A DNA stretch of 64,000 nt. Origin: UBA2821 sp902763335. Its GTDB lineage: Bacteria > Bacillota > Clostridia > Lachnospirales > Lachnospiraceae. The notes beneath the pieces were generated by a model. That model was not told the DNA's origin, did not search any database, and was given only the letters and a program-made list of their open reading frames with translations. Shown piece by piece: positions 1 through 9,562 of this stretch; position 1 is the first letter of the stretch, and each line of letters starts with the position of its first letter. Both the position numbers and the translations under genes were made by a program. The stretch lies in NCBI GenBank assembly GCA_052066835.1, contig JBQHRJ010000002.1; one strand, 5' to 3'.

Positions 1-159
1 CATGCCACTGTCTTTAGACATTAGCGATAAGCCATCTCTGCTGGTATTTACCTTATTGCATTTCCTAATACTAATCTCCATATCCTGGTATTTTTCAGGC
101 ATAAATTTCAAGAATTCAGCTTCTACCAATTCCTTAAACTCTTCGTAATTCTGTTTCAT
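1..159 (-). CDS. DUF5688-like protein, N-terminal fragment cut by window edge
   Basis: An open frame of 53 codons starts at ATG 159 with a strong ribosome binding site (GGAGG, 7 bases upstream) and runs off the left edge. The visible start MKQNYEEFKELVEAEF, followed by PEKYQDMEISIRKCNKVN, resembles the N-terminus of DUF5688 proteins, which are common in Lachnospiraceae and often sit in accessory regions; their function is unknown. It follows the large adhesin gene after a possible terminator. The family assignment is from memory of the motif pattern and rests on a short stretch. Confidence 0.6.
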   Translation of the reverse strand, partial: MKQNYEEFKELVEAEFLKFMPEKYQDMEISIRKCNKVNTSRDGLSLMSKDSGM

Positions 160-179
160 TGTGTGTCCTCCTTTGACTA

Positions 180-209
180 AAAAATGGATACAAGCTGGCT
201 GCCGTATCC
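180..209 (-). terminator. Probable terminator after the adhesin gene
   Basis: On the minus strand GGATAC and GTATCC form a 6-bp stem around a 12-base loop, followed by ATTTTTT. It lies between the adhesin stop and the next ribosome binding site. The stem is short, so it could leak and allow expression of the downstream gene. Confidence 0.55.
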
Positions 210-246
210 CTGATATATTACTATTTAGTTATTTAGTTGATGAGCA

Positions 247-3200
247 TTACTGATTTACAGTTTCTTCCTCATCTTCCTTCTTTTTTCTGCCCTTCATCAT
301 TGCTACACCTGCAATAAGAGCAGAAGCTCCAAGACCTACAAATAATCCTGGATTAAAACCATCACCTGTCTGTGGTATCTCTGGTTCTGTATCATTAGTT
401 ACATCAAGTGTATATTCAACACATTCAGGTGCATTTCCTTCATATGTTAGTTCTACATCATGCACTGTTTCATCAAGAACATATCCTTCAATAGTTTTTG
501 TTTCAACTACATAATAATGAATGTTCTCTTTGAATGAACCATCCTTGTTGTAAGTGCAGACAGGCATTTCCTTTGACTGCGCCTTACCATTCACATCAGT
601 AACAAGTGTTTCGATTACCTTTCCGTCTTTGTCCCTGATTTCAAAATGAACTCCGGCAAGCGGTTCGCCTGACTCACTGTCTGTTTTATTGATAATGATT
701 CTTCCAACCGCCTGCTCATCCTTCATTGTTACTTTCTGGACTGCTCCTGTTTCCTTTACTTCAAACTGGATTTCTTTTGCAATCTTATATCCGTAAGGTG
801 CTGTCTCTTCAACAAGAGTGTATTTTCCAACCTTAAGATATTCGATTCTGTGTGACTTTCCGGCAACTGATTTCCAGCTGTCTACCAGTTTGCCCTCGCT
901 GTCAATTACAGCTAATGTTGCTCCACCAAGCTCCTTTTCACCGGTAATATCTGTTTTGGAGATGTCCACCTTTGTGTAGTCATCTTTCATTGTCACTTTC
1001 TGGATTGTATCATCATCCATAACAGTGAATTTCACATCCTGTGCCCTTACATATCCGTCAGGAGCAGTTTCCTCTCTAAGGATATAAGTCTCTCCTGCTA
1101 CAAGATGTTTGATTTTGTGTGTTTTGTTTTTCTTTGATACCCACTTGTCAATTACATTTCCTTTGGTATCAAGAACTGTAAGTGATGCTCCAGGTATTTC
1201 CTTTTCAGAAGTAATGTCAATCTTTGAAAACTCTACTTCTGTAGGATTATCCTTAACAACATGGGTATATTCGATTACCTTAACGTCCTGACCTTGGTAG
1301 GTGGCATCAACCTTAATTGCCTCTTTGTTTGTTACATAACCTGCAGGTGGATTGATTTCCTTCACATAATAATTTCCAAGTGGAAGGTCAGTATTAAATA
1401 ATGCATATCCATCCTCTCCTGAAACAGCTGTCTCTATCTTTTCATCCTTTGATACAATTACATTTCCCTCCGTATCAGTGATATCTTCGGCAGCAAATAA
1501 TCCAAATACACCATCTGCCAATGGTCTTTCTGTTTCTGCATCAAGCTTGATAACCTTAATGCTTACCTTCTGTCTTTCGTTTGTAACCGACATTCCCGCA
1601 TATACATATGGCGTATTCTGGTCAACATATGATAAATCTGCCTGAATCGGAGTACTGTCAAGAACAAATCCTTCAATGGTCTTTGACTCAACAAGGTAAT
1701 ACCTGCCCAGTGGAAGATTTTCCATTATGCCGATTCCTGAATCCTCAGTCACGATTGTTCCAACATGCTCATCCTTTTCATAGAATACGGTATTAAGACC
1801 GTCAGGACTTACCACATCCTCAGCTGCAAACACTTCAAATGTTACGCCTTTAAGGCTCTTCTTTGTAAATCCAAAGACCATGTTTTCCAGTCTGCCCTTA
1901 ACTAAATCTCTCCTGCTTACAAACTCACCGTCTTTGTTAATCACGATTGTTCCAACCGGAACTTCATCTTTCATGACAACCTTCTGAACCTCACCGGTAT
2001 CTTCCACAGTGAATTCAATGTCATTTGCCACAAGATATCCGTATGGTGCAAACTCTTCCCTTAAGATATAAGTTTCTCCAGCTACAAGGTGCTTAATCAG
2101 ATGGCTTTCTCCTGCCACTGACTCCCATGTTTCGATTACATTGCCTGATTTATCAGATACCGAAAGAGTTGCTCCTGCAATCTCTGCCTCACTTGTGATG
2201 TCGATTTTTGAAACCTCAACCTGTGTTGGATTGTCAGTTACTTCCTTCACATACTCAATCACTTTCACATCCTGCCCCTTATATGAAGCATCAATTTCAA
2301 TGATTTCAGTATTTGTAGCATATCCCTTTGGTGGAAGTATTTCTTTTACATAGTATTTTCCAAGTGGTAAATCTGCGTTGAATAATACATTTCCATTTTC
2401 GTCTGAAACTGCTTCTTCAACCTTTTCACCAGCAAATACTACTGCATTTCCATCAGAGTCCTTAATATCCTCTTTTGAATAAAGTGCAAATACACCTCCT
2501 GCAAGCGGCTGTAAGTTCTCTGAATCCTTCTTGATAAGTGTAATGCTTATCTTCTGTCTTTCATTGTTGTAAGTGTCTTTGGCAAATACAACAGGTGTCA
2601 CATCATCTTTGTAGATAAGTGCTGCCGGTTTTGGTGTGGAATCCAGTACAAATCCCTCGATAGTCTTTGTTTCCACAAGGTAATAATTGCCAAGAGGTAG
2701 ATTTCCCATAATGCCAATGCCTGCCTTATCTGTAACGATTGTGCCGACAAGTTCATCCTTCTTATGGTAAATGGTATTAAGTCCATCCACGCTTACGATA
2801 TCCTCAGCGGCATATACATTAAAGGTTACACCGGCAAGATTCTTTCTGATATAGCTGAACTTTAAGTTTTTGGTAATTTCATCTAAAAAGCTCTTTCCTT
2901 CAAGGAATTCACCTTCTTTGTTTATAATGATTGTACCTTTTGCTGTTTCATCCTTCATTGTAACTGACTGGATCTTATCAGTATCCTTTACTGTAAATGA
3001 AATCTCTGCAGCCCTTAAATATCCGTATGGTGCAAGTGTTTCCTTAAGAGTATAAGTCTCACCAGCGACAAGATATTTGATTACATGCTTTTCACCTGCA
3101 GCTGAGGTCCATGAATCAATTACATTTCCATTCTTGTCAGTTACTTCAAGCTTTGCTCCTGCAATCTCAGCTGAACTTGTAATATCCTGCTTTGAAAACT

Positions 3201-6200
3201 CAAAGGTTGTCGGAGTGTTTCTGCACTCTGACTGATATTTGACAGTTCCCTGATTCTGTCCCTGATACTTAGCATCAAATACAATAACCATATTGTTTGA
3301 CACATATCCTTTTGGAGCTTTTGTTTCCCTGATTTCATATTTGGCAAACGGATAATCTTTGCTGAATACAACATTTCCGTTAACATCTGATTCTGCTGTT
3401 TCAAGCTTTGTTCCAGCCTTAACAATGACTTTTCCCACATTGTTCTTAATATCTTCCGCAGCATACAAACTGAACTGTGCTCCGCTTACCGGTTTATCTG
3501 TCTCTGAATCCTTCTTGATTACAGATAATGAAATCTTCTGTCTTTCATTTTTAAATGTTGCTGTCTCCTTAACAACCGGAGTCTTGTCATCAACATATCT
3601 TAAGTTTACAATCTGCTCATTACCATTAAGCACATATCCATATGGTGCCTGGACTTCAATAATTCTGTAATTACCAAGCGGCAAATTGCTTACAGATGCT
3701 TTTCCCTGTGCGTTTGTTGTTACTTCCTTAACAAACTGTCCTTTTGAGTAAATTTTGTATCTTTCTCCTGACTCATCCTTCTGGTTATCCTGAGTGTAAA
3801 TATCCTCAGCTGCATAAATCTTAAACTTTGCACCTGCTAAGTTTCCTGTCTTATACACGAAGTTTCCACTTTTGTCTTTCATAAGGCTTCCGTCAAATCC
3901 GTCAAGTATTTCACCCTGCTTCACGATGTTAAGCTCACCATAAGCCGGTGTGTCAGGATAATCCACTTCAATGATTGCCTCATAAGTGTCAGCATCCACC
4001 TCATAAGCTGATTTAGAGCTGATTGAAATATCAGCATAATTCTTATTGAGAATATATCCATCCGGTGCATTTACCTCTTCTATTCTGTAATTTCCAACCG
4101 GAAGCTTCTCTGGAAGAATAAGATCACCATCGCCGTCTGTGCTGAATTTGTCATGCTTAACCTTTGACGGATAAGTGGTAATCATTGTTACATATTTCTT
4201 TGTGTCCCTGTTATAGATTCTGAATGTTGCATCCGGCTTCAATACCGTTCTTCCGGTAGTTGAATCCTTCTTGACAATTCTAAGCTTTGCTGAAAATTCC
4301 TTGTCAAGAAATACTCTCCATACCTGTGGTGTTGTAGGACTGTTTTTCTTAATATTAACTTCAAAAGGCTTGATTGTTTCCATATCCTTTGGTGTCACGG
4401 ACTCAATAACGACATAAGTTCCGTATGGAAGTGCCACTGAACAGGCATATCCTGTCTTATCAGTATACATTGTTGTTTTTCCGTCCTCTGTAATAACCAC
4501 CGGTGTTGAATTTTTAAAGTCATAGCTTCCATCCTTTTTTACCTTAAGTGATGATTTGAGATATGCGGTAAATCCTGCTCCCTCTAATACATCAGCCTCT
4601 GTATCACTGCCCTTAAGTGCAACCTTAATAAGCTGGAAAGGCTGGGTTATCGGTGTTTCCTTTGAAGTTACCTTCTGGGCAATTTCAGCGGTTTTGTCAT
4701 CTTTATAGCTGCATACTACATCATGTTCCTGCTTATCAAGAACATAGCCTTCACTAGGAGTGATTTCCTTCACATAGTATTTTCCGAGATAAAGGTCTGA
4801 TACAGATGCCTGTCCCTTTTCATCTGTTGTAAGCTTTTTAATTAAGGCATCCTTTTTGTAGATAACACCTTTCTTTCCATCCGGATGAACAATATCTTCC
4901 CTTGCATATAATCCATATACGGCACCTTTTAATGTTCCGTCACCCTGTGCCGCTGCCTTGCCGGTCTTTTCATCCACTTTATAAAGGCTGATTTTTGCCT
5001 TTACCCTGTCATTTTTAAATACATGGGTGAATGATGCACTGGCAACTGTGTTTGACAGATAATTGAAAGTAAATGTGTACTTTTCATCACTTCTTACATA
5101 GCCTGCAGGAGCCTTTGTCTCAGTGATGTAGTAAGACTTGTTGATTGGAAGGTCAACTGTGTAGGTTCCCTTTCCATCTGTTCCCGTTGTAACAGTCTGA
5201 AGTGCTGTTCCCTTAGTGACAATTACTTTTCCATCAATGTTTTTTATATCGCTTCCTGCATAAATGGTATATTTGCCTCCGCTTAACGGATTCTTTGTTG
5301 ATGAATCCTGCTTTGTTACAGATACATTTGCTTTCTGTCTTGTATCTGTGACAGTCACAGATTTTGTTACAATTTCAACGCTCTGACCGCCATAAGTTAA
5401 TGAAACTGTTTTCTCTGCGGTATTAAGCTTGTATCCGTTTGGAGCTCCTGTTTCCTTAACAATATAGGTTCCAAGATAAAGGTTGCTTACTGTTACACCT
5501 GCTTCACCTGTTGTGGTAAGTCCTGATGCAACAACATCACCCTTCTTATAAACTCTTGTTCCATCAGCTTTGAAGATATCCTCTCCTGCTGTCACCTTAA
5601 AGGTTGCCCCTTTAAGCTTTCTTGTCTCATAAGTGAAGTTCTTTCCGTTCCATCCGGATAATACTTCACCCTGCTTATAAATGGTAAGCTTTGCCTTCTG
5701 CTCCTTATCAGTAACCTTTATTCCCGTAGTCTTACCTGCAGTTACCGAAAGTGTGTAAGTCTTTGTATCAAGAATATATGGCTTTGGCACTGAAATTTCC
5801 TTCACATAATAAGTTCCGGGAGTCAATGCTTTTGACTTCGCATAACCATTACCGTCTGTTGTCATGCTTGTAACCTTGTTCTTACAGGCTTTGTCTGAAT
5901 ATATTCCATACACGGCTCCCTTAACCTTTGCACCTGTGGATGCATCCGTTTTTGTCAAATCACCATATCCCACAGACTCTATCTTAACCTTAAAATAAGC
6001 TGATATAGGGTCTGCCTGTGGCTGTTCTGACACAAACTCCTGGTCTTCATCATTTCCTGTCAGCCAGAATATGGAGCTTGATGTTGTTTCAACAATGCCT
6101 GCTGTTGACTTCATTCTAGCTGTTGTCGTATTTGTATTAACACCTGTCGTGGAAATGGTTACTGAATTTCCATTTTTCTCAACCTTATATCCGTCAAGTG

Positions 6201-6879
6201 TAATATCAAAAGTGCCTGCAACACCATTTGTATCTTTCAGGGTATATTCATATCTCTTGTTGGATTCATTCCACTTCAGGACATAGGTTGGTGCTTCACC
6301 AGAAGACTTTGCTGCAAAACTTGGTCTTGTGGCATTGAATGACTTAGTAATATTGTCCCTGAGTGTTGCATAATATGCATATGAATTACCAGAGTTTGGT
6401 GCAACTGCACAAAGCTTTGATGCGGCTGAATCTGCCTTATCCGTTCCAAAGACACCTTCTGTGATAATCCATACCATTGCCTGTGTTGCAATATACTGGT
6501 CTCTCTGTTCATTTGTAGGTGCTTTATTCTCTGTTGATGAATAACCAAAGTACATACAGTACGCCAGCAATTTTCTTTCATCTGCAGATAATTGTGTTTT
6601 TGGATTAGTATCACTTGTCATCAACTGTGAATTTTTCGCTGATAAACCATGATTCATGCAGTACGCCGAATGACCATCTATCATCGAATATAATATATCG
6701 CCGGAATACTGTCTGCTGAATTCACTAATCTTCTCATGACTCTTTACACTGCCATTCCACAACGATATATGAGCTTCTGCACTTGCTGCATACACAAAAT
6801 TCCCATTAGAAAACAGTGTTGTAAAGAGTGTCAGAACAGCTAAAAATCCTGATAAGATTCTTTTAATTTTCTGTTTCAT
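247..6879 (-). CDS. Giant cell-wall-anchored adhesin: thioester domain plus about 17 CnaB/SpaA repeats
   Basis: This 2210-aa surface protein has a signal peptide (residues 1-31, ending VYA/A). A thioester (TQXA-type) domain follows, with Cys74 in SAYCMNHG and Gln133 in TQAMVW; in this family the two side chains form a covalent bond able to capture host molecules. I then count about 17 SpaA/CnaB-like beta domains, each opening with a pattern such as LTIYKQGE, VIKKDSE or FSKxDIT and ending near the family's E-x-x-APxGY motif. They probably form Lys-Asn/Asp isopeptide bonds. The C-terminus has the sortase signal IPQTG near residue 2163, a hydrophobic segment and a Lys-rich tail. No sortase gene is in the window. 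The start has AGGAGG upstream. Role as an adhesin or pilus-like stalk is inferred from the family. Confidence 0.93.
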   Translation of the reverse strand: MKQKIKRILSGFLAVLTLFTTLFSNGNFVYAASAEAHISLWNGSVKSHEKISEFSRQYSGDILYSMIDGHSAYCMNHGLSAKNSQLMTSDTNPKTQLSADERKLLAYCMYFGYSSTENKAPTNEQRDQYIATQAMVWIITEGVFGTDKADSAASKLCAVAPNSGNSYAYYATLRDNITKSFNATRPSFAAKSSGEAPTYVLKWNESNKRYEYTLKDTNGVAGTFDITLDGYKVEKNGNSVTISTTGVNTNTTTARMKSTAGIVETTSSSIFWLTGNDEDQEFVSEQPQADPISAYFKVKIESVGYGDLTKTDASTGAKVKGAVYGIYSDKACKNKVTSMTTDGNGYAKSKALTPGTYYVKEISVPKPYILDTKTYTLSVTAGKTTGIKVTDKEQKAKLTIYKQGEVLSGWNGKNFTYETRKLKGATFKVTAGEDIFKADGTRVYKKGDVVASGLTTTGEAGVTVSNLYLGTYIVKETGAPNGYKLNTAEKTVSLTYGGQSVEIVTKSVTVTDTRQKANVSVTKQDSSTKNPLSGGKYTIYAGSDIKNIDGKVIVTKGTALQTVTTGTDGKGTYTVDLPINKSYYITETKAPAGYVRSDEKYTFTFNYLSNTVASASFTHVFKNDRVKAKISLYKVDEKTGKAAAQGDGTLKGAVYGLYAREDIVHPDGKKGVIYKKDALIKKLTTDEKGQASVSDLYLGKYYVKEITPSEGYVLDKQEHDVVCSYKDDKTAEIAQKVTSKETPITQPFQLIKVALKGSDTEADVLEGAGFTAYLKSSLKVKKDGSYDFKNSTPVVITEDGKTTMYTDKTGYACSVALPYGTYVVIESVTPKDMETIKPFEVNIKKNSPTTPQVWRVFLDKEFSAKLRIVKKDSTTGRTVLKPDATFRIYNRDTKKYVTMITTYPSKVKHDKFSTDGDGDLILPEKLPVGNYRIEEVNAPDGYILNKNYADISISSKSAYEVDADTYEAIIEVDYPDTPAYGELNIVKQGEILDGFDGSLMKDKSGNFVYKTGNLAGAKFKIYAAEDIYTQDNQKDESGERYKIYSKGQFVKEVTTNAQGKASVSNLPLGNYRIIEVQAPYGYVLNGNEQIVNLRYVDDKTPVVKETATFKNERQKISLSVIKKDSETDKPVSGAQFSLYAAEDIKNNVGKVIVKAGTKLETAESDVNGNVVFSKDYPFAKYEIRETKAPKGYVSNNMVIVFDAKYQGQNQGTVKYQSECRNTPTTFEFSKQDITSSAEIAGAKLEVTDKNGNVIDSWTSAAGEKHVIKYLVAGETYTLKETLAPYGYLRAAEISFTVKDTDKIQSVTMKDETAKGTIIINKEGEFLEGKSFLDEITKNLKFSYIRKNLAGVTFNVYAAEDIVSVDGLNTIYHKKDELVGTIVTDKAGIGIMGNLPLGNYYLVETKTIEGFVLDSTPKPAALIYKDDVTPVVFAKDTYNNERQKISITLIKKDSENLQPLAGGVFALYSKEDIKDSDGNAVVFAGEKVEEAVSDENGNVLFNADLPLGKYYVKEILPPKGYATNTEIIEIDASYKGQDVKVIEYVKEVTDNPTQVEVSKIDITSEAEIAGATLSVSDKSGNVIETWESVAGESHLIKHLVAGETYILREEFAPYGYLVANDIEFTVEDTGEVQKVVMKDEVPVGTIVINKDGEFVSRRDLVKGRLENMVFGFTKKSLKGVTFEVFAAEDVVSPDGLNTVFYEKDEHVGTIVTEDSGIGIMENLPLGRYYLVESKTIEGFVLDSTPIQADLSYVDQNTPYVYAGMSVTNERQKVSIKVIKLDAETERPLADGVFGLFAAEDITDTEGNVIVSKDEKIETAVSGEDGYALFNTDLPLGNYYVKEINPPAGYVTNKEAIKVDATYQGQDVKVIEYTHVVKDNPTEVEFSKIDITSEKEIPGASLTVLDTKGNVIDKWVSKKNKTHKIKHLVAGETYILREETAPDGYVRAQDVKFTVMDDDTIQKVTMKDDYTKVDISKTDITGEKELGGATLAVIDSEGKLVDSWKSVAGKSHRIEYLKVGKYTLVEETAPYGYKIAKEIQFEVKETGAVQKVTMKDEQAVGRIIINKTDSESGEPLAGVHFEIRDKDGKVIETLVTDVNGKAQSKEMPVCTYNKDGSFKENIHYYVVETKTIEGYVLDETVHDVELTYEGNAPECVEYTLDVTNDTEPEIPQTGDGFNPGLFVGLGASALIAGVAMMKGRKKKEDEEETVNQ
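960..3960 (-). repeat. Three long modular repeats inside the adhesin gene
   Basis: The sequence coding residues of roughly 980-1970 is built from three units of about 980-1000 bp. Each unit reads in order as a domain opening with (I/V)NKxGEF or IVKQGEI, a domain opening with IKKDSE or IKLDAE, and a domain opening with KxDITSE. Unit starts fall near 3940, 2940 and 1960. A partial extra copy of the KxDIT and INK domains follows near 960 and 700. This looks like duplication of a three-domain block. Confidence 0.8.
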
Positions 6880-6910
6880 CCTTCTTAATTCCTCCTTAAT
6901 TTTTTGTACA

Positions 6911-6950
6911 AAAAAACAGGTAAAAATAAGTCTGGCTTATCTCTACCTGT
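6911..6950 (-). terminator. Terminator after the SH3 lipoprotein gene
   Basis: Minus-strand arms ACAGGTA and TACCTGT (6944-6950 and 6916-6922) enclose a second stem ATAAG/CTTAT and are followed by a run of seven T. It separates the lipoprotein gene from the adhesin gene, although the adhesin start is only about 30 bases further on. Confidence 0.75.
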
Positions 6951-6973
6951 TCTTAGTGATTAATATTCAGTTA

Positions 6974-7954
6974 TTATCTGTGACATCTAAATTCGTAAAA
7001 TACTTCACCATTTAATGTCGTCTTTCCTGCATATGTGATATTAAATAACGGATCATTTTCTAATATCATCATTTCTGCAATATCATTTGCAATGGCATCT
7101 ACACTGCCATATTTATTTCCAACTATATCGGTAGCTTTATTAAGGTCAACATTTACAAATACACTGTAATAGCTGTCTTCCATACCATCTAGTGGATAAT
7201 ACTCATCATATTCTTCCTTAGTTATTTTTCCTTCCTTAAGTAATCTCTTTAGATTATCCTCTGTGGTAATCATTCCACCCTTCTGACACTTGGCTATTGA
7301 CTTTCTCACCACTTCATAAGGGTCATAACTTACAGGCGTATATTGCACTGCCTCATGCTTCTGCTCCTCTACAGGTCGGTTTGTCTGCTCTGATGGTGCC
7401 TTTGTTTCCTGAACAACAGGCTGAGGTGTTGGTTCTGCCGGCTTATCATTACTTAGATAATTATTCGAGCAGTATCCTTCACCACCATTATAGCTGATTC
7501 TGTACCATCCGGTTGAAGCCTGTCCGGTTACCTGAACTGAAACATTGCCTGCAAGGCTGCCGATAACTTCATATTCTGTACCGGGACCTTTTCTTACATT
7601 AACACCTGATATAACATACATAGTTGAATTCATATCATTCACAGTAAATGCCGGAACTAAAGGCTTTTCTGTTGATTGCTCGGTCGGTCTCTCTGATGGT
7701 TTCTCTGTAACCTTTTCAGCTGGCTTCCCTGCCTTTTGTTCTGCAGCACTTGCCTTCTGAGTCTGCTTCGCCGGTTCGGTTGTAGTCTCTTCATTACTAT
7801 TTGTAACCGCCTGCGATTCATCCTTTGCCGGTGCTGCCGAACTTTCCGCTGACTGTTCTACAGCCTCCCTGGTATCCTTCTTATTGTCTTTATTGCCACA
7901 TGCAGTGACCGCAATTATTAAACTCACAGATAATAATAAAATAAGTTTTTTCAT
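6974..7954 (-). CDS. Lipoprotein with SH3-type domain
   Basis: This secreted lipoprotein has a lipobox (IAVTAC) at about residues 15-20, so it should be anchored to the outer face of the membrane. A Glu/Thr/Lys/Ser-rich, low-complexity linker follows to about residue 105. A bacterial SH3 domain comes next (MYVISGVNVRKGPGTEYEVI to about residue 170), the kind that often binds cell-wall peptides. The C-terminal 130 residues match no family I recognise. I place the start at ATG 7954 (MKKLILLLS), because AGGTGA lies 5 bases upstream; a GTG nine bases earlier is less likely. Two stem-loops precede it. The function is unknown; a cell-wall role next to the adhesin is inferred. Confidence 0.85.
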   Translation of the reverse strand: MKKLILLLSVSLIIAVTACGNKDNKKDTREAVEQSAESSAAPAKDESQAVTNSNEETTTEPAKQTQKASAAEQKAGKPAEKVTEKPSERPTEQSTEKPLVPAFTVNDMNSTMYVISGVNVRKGPGTEYEVIGSLAGNVSVQVTGQASTGWYRISYNGGEGYCSNNYLSNDKPAEPTPQPVVQETKAPSEQTNRPVEEQKHEAVQYTPVSYDPYEVVRKSIAKCQKGGMITTEDNLKRLLKEGKITKEEYDEYYPLDGMEDSYYSVFVNVDLNKATDIVGNKYGSVDAIANDIAEMMILENDPLFNITYAGKTTLNGEVFYEFRCHR

Positions 7955-7978
7955 AGTAATCACCTATCCCTTCTCTAG

Positions 7979-8075
7979 TAAGAGGGATAGGCTAAAGTGT
8001 CTGTGCCTGCCCACTCTTACTAACTTGTAAAGTGAACTGTATTCTATTTAGGCACGAGACACTGGGCTGTCTCGT
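7979..8075 (-). other. Two stem-loops in the lipoprotein leader
   Basis: Minus-strand 8075-8054 is a perfect 8-bp hairpin (ACGAGACA, loop GCCCAG, TGTCTCGT). Minus-strand 8019-7979 is a longer interrupted hairpin with outer arms TAAGAG/CTCTTA and inner arms AGGC/GCCT; it ends about 10 bases before the ribosome binding site. Neither has a U-run, so they are more likely leader or processing structures than terminators. Confidence 0.45.
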
Positions 8076-8092
8076 ATCCTGTGCATTTCTTC

Positions 8093-8170
8093 TCACTCCT
8101 TCATTATAACTTCTTGTAAAGCTTCATACAATAACTGATAAATCTGTTCTTCATTGTCCTCGCCTCCCTT
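8093..8170 (-). other. In-frame open stretch directly after the ParR-like stop codon
   Basis: Immediately after the TAG stop at 8171, the same frame stays open for 25 codons and reads KGGEDNEEQIYQLLYEAL and so on, ending EVIMKE before TGA. The amphipathic, acidic composition looks like real protein and continues the acidic tail of the upstream gene. There is no good start codon in this frame. A 16-codon frame-shifted ORF (MKNRFISYCMKLYKKL, start 8154) with GGGAGG upstream overlaps it. Confidence 0.3.
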
Positions 8171-8614
8171 CTAATCAAAATCCATAAAGCTTAATGCATA
8201 ATCAGCAATGTCATCGTCTTCTTCAAACGTGGTATCCTCTGTTTCATTTCCTTTCATTTCTATTCCATCGGATAAAATGTTATTTTTAGAATCTGAAGCC
8301 GGTATACCTGCCATCATCTGACCAATTATCGCTAAAGCCTGGTCATGTGCTATTATCCTAACTTCATTCTTTAATTCATTAATAAGTTTGTCCATTTCCT
8401 GCTTTGTAATATACTTACTGTCAGACAGGCGATTCACATTCATAAATTCTTCTTTTCCATAATTATCTAGATAAAATAAAACTGCATCCACAAAAAACTT
8501 ATTTTTAGTCTTATATATGCTTTTATCAAGATTGTGAATTACCTCAAGAATCTTTTGATGCTCCGGATTATTGTAATAAAGCCTTACAGCAACTGTTTCG
8601 GAATTTCTTATCAT
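8171..8614 (-). CDS. ParR-like DNA-binding partner of the actin-like protein
   Basis: This 147-aa protein follows directly after the ParM-like gene, as ParR/StbB partners do. Residues 1-50 (SETVAVRLYYNNPEHQKIL and the stretch ending FFVDAVLFYLD) have the short strand plus helices expected of a ribbon-helix-helix centromere-binding domain. A helical middle and an acidic tail (EDTTFEEDDDIADYAL) follow. In known systems the C-terminal region contacts the actin filament. I prefer ATG 8614 (MIRNSE), with AGGTGA 5 bases upstream; a GTG at 8623 overlaps the previous stop. The family call rests mainly on context and is not certain. Confidence 0.6.
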   Translation of the reverse strand: MIRNSETVAVRLYYNNPEHQKILEVIHNLDKSIYKTKNKFFVDAVLFYLDNYGKEEFMNVNRLSDSKYITKQEMDKLINELKNEVRIIAHDQALAIIGQMMAGIPASDSKNNILSDGIEMKGNETEDTTFEEDDDIADYALSFMDFD

Positions 8615-8619
8615 CGAAA

Positions 8620-9537
8620 TCACCTGCCATTCTTTTTCTTTATTGCCATTATTCCCATATGCTCAAAACCCTTTGCATTTGACTTTATGTCAAGAATGTA
8701 GCTGATATTCTTATTATCAATGGCTCCAAAGTTCTTCATTACACTGGCTCCACCACCTACAAAAACAATCCTTGTCGTCTTAAGATTAACTCCATATTCT
8801 CTAAGACTGTGATAAACCGATTCAACATAATTGTGAATCTGATTCCTGATAACTTCCACATACTCATCCGATATGGAAGGATTTTCACCTCTCATAACAC
8901 TTTGGATAATACATTCATCAACTTCTTCTCCAAGCTTTCTGTAGCATTCTGAATTAACATCTCTCATACAGGTAATAAGACCAATCGGTTTTGAAATACA
9001 TTTCTCATTTATTGGTTTCTTATTCTCAATAGGCATAATGTCTATTGTCCAGGAACCTACATCAACTACAATTACCTTTTGCCTGAATGTTCCAATCTGG
9101 TCAACAACAGCCGCATAACACTGTGGAAATACCGCCACATTCACTATCTCAACATCAAACAGTTCTGTGTTGTATTTGAATCTCACATTTCTGTTTGCTT
9201 TAAGATACTGAGTAAAGCTCTCTTTTTCATCACCAAATCTTGAAAGAGGTAATCCGGCTGCTATAAATACCTTTGCCTGATGTTTATCTCTTTTCTTTAA
9301 TTCCTTTGCAATGGCTGCCAAAGTTAGCAGGTAATAATTATCATTTTCTGTCTTGTTTTCTTTGACCACAACTCTCTTGCATCCTATCTCATAGTACTTT
9401 CCGTTGTATTCTAAAATATTATCGAAGAATGCCGGTTCAGTGGAAATCTCTTCTGCACTGGCTTTAAATACCTGTGAAGCTGTTTTCATCATCATCCATC
9501 CATGGTCGATTCCAATCACTTCAATGTTATCGCTCAT
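8620..9537 (-). CDS. parM: ParM/StbA-like actin ATPase
   Basis: This 305-aa protein has the actin-fold nucleotide motifs in order. Phosphate-1 loop: VIGIDHGWMMMKTA near residue 5. Phosphate-2 loop: VIVVDVGSWTIDI near residue 160. Adenosine motif: RIVFVGGGASVMKNF near residue 265. Such proteins polymerise with ATP to push apart plasmids or other DNA bound by ParR. The start is ATG 9537 (MSDNIEVIGIDHG), with AAGGAGATG upstream; the longer 329-aa reading lacks a ribosome binding site. It lies in a short operon with the Cys-rich protein, a 51-aa membrane peptide and the ParR-like gene. The gene symbol reflects family, not orthology. Confidence 0.85.
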   Translation of the reverse strand: MSDNIEVIGIDHGWMMMKTASQVFKASAEEISTEPAFFDNILEYNGKYYEIGCKRVVVKENKTENDNYYLLTLAAIAKELKKRDKHQAKVFIAAGLPLSRFGDEKESFTQYLKANRNVRFKYNTELFDVEIVNVAVFPQCYAAVVDQIGTFRQKVIVVDVGSWTIDIMPIENKKPINEKCISKPIGLITCMRDVNSECYRKLGEEVDECIIQSVMRGENPSISDEYVEVIRNQIHNYVESVYHSLREYGVNLKTTRIVFVGGGASVMKNFGAIDNKNISYILDIKSNAKGFEHMGIMAIKKKNGR

Positions 9538-9562
9538 TTCAACACATCTCCTTTTCCATAAT

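Noticed and set aside
960..3960. CRISPR-like or diversity-generating repeat
   Set aside because: The repeats are about 1 kb, coding and in frame with CnaB domains; there are no short spaced repeats and no reverse transcriptase.
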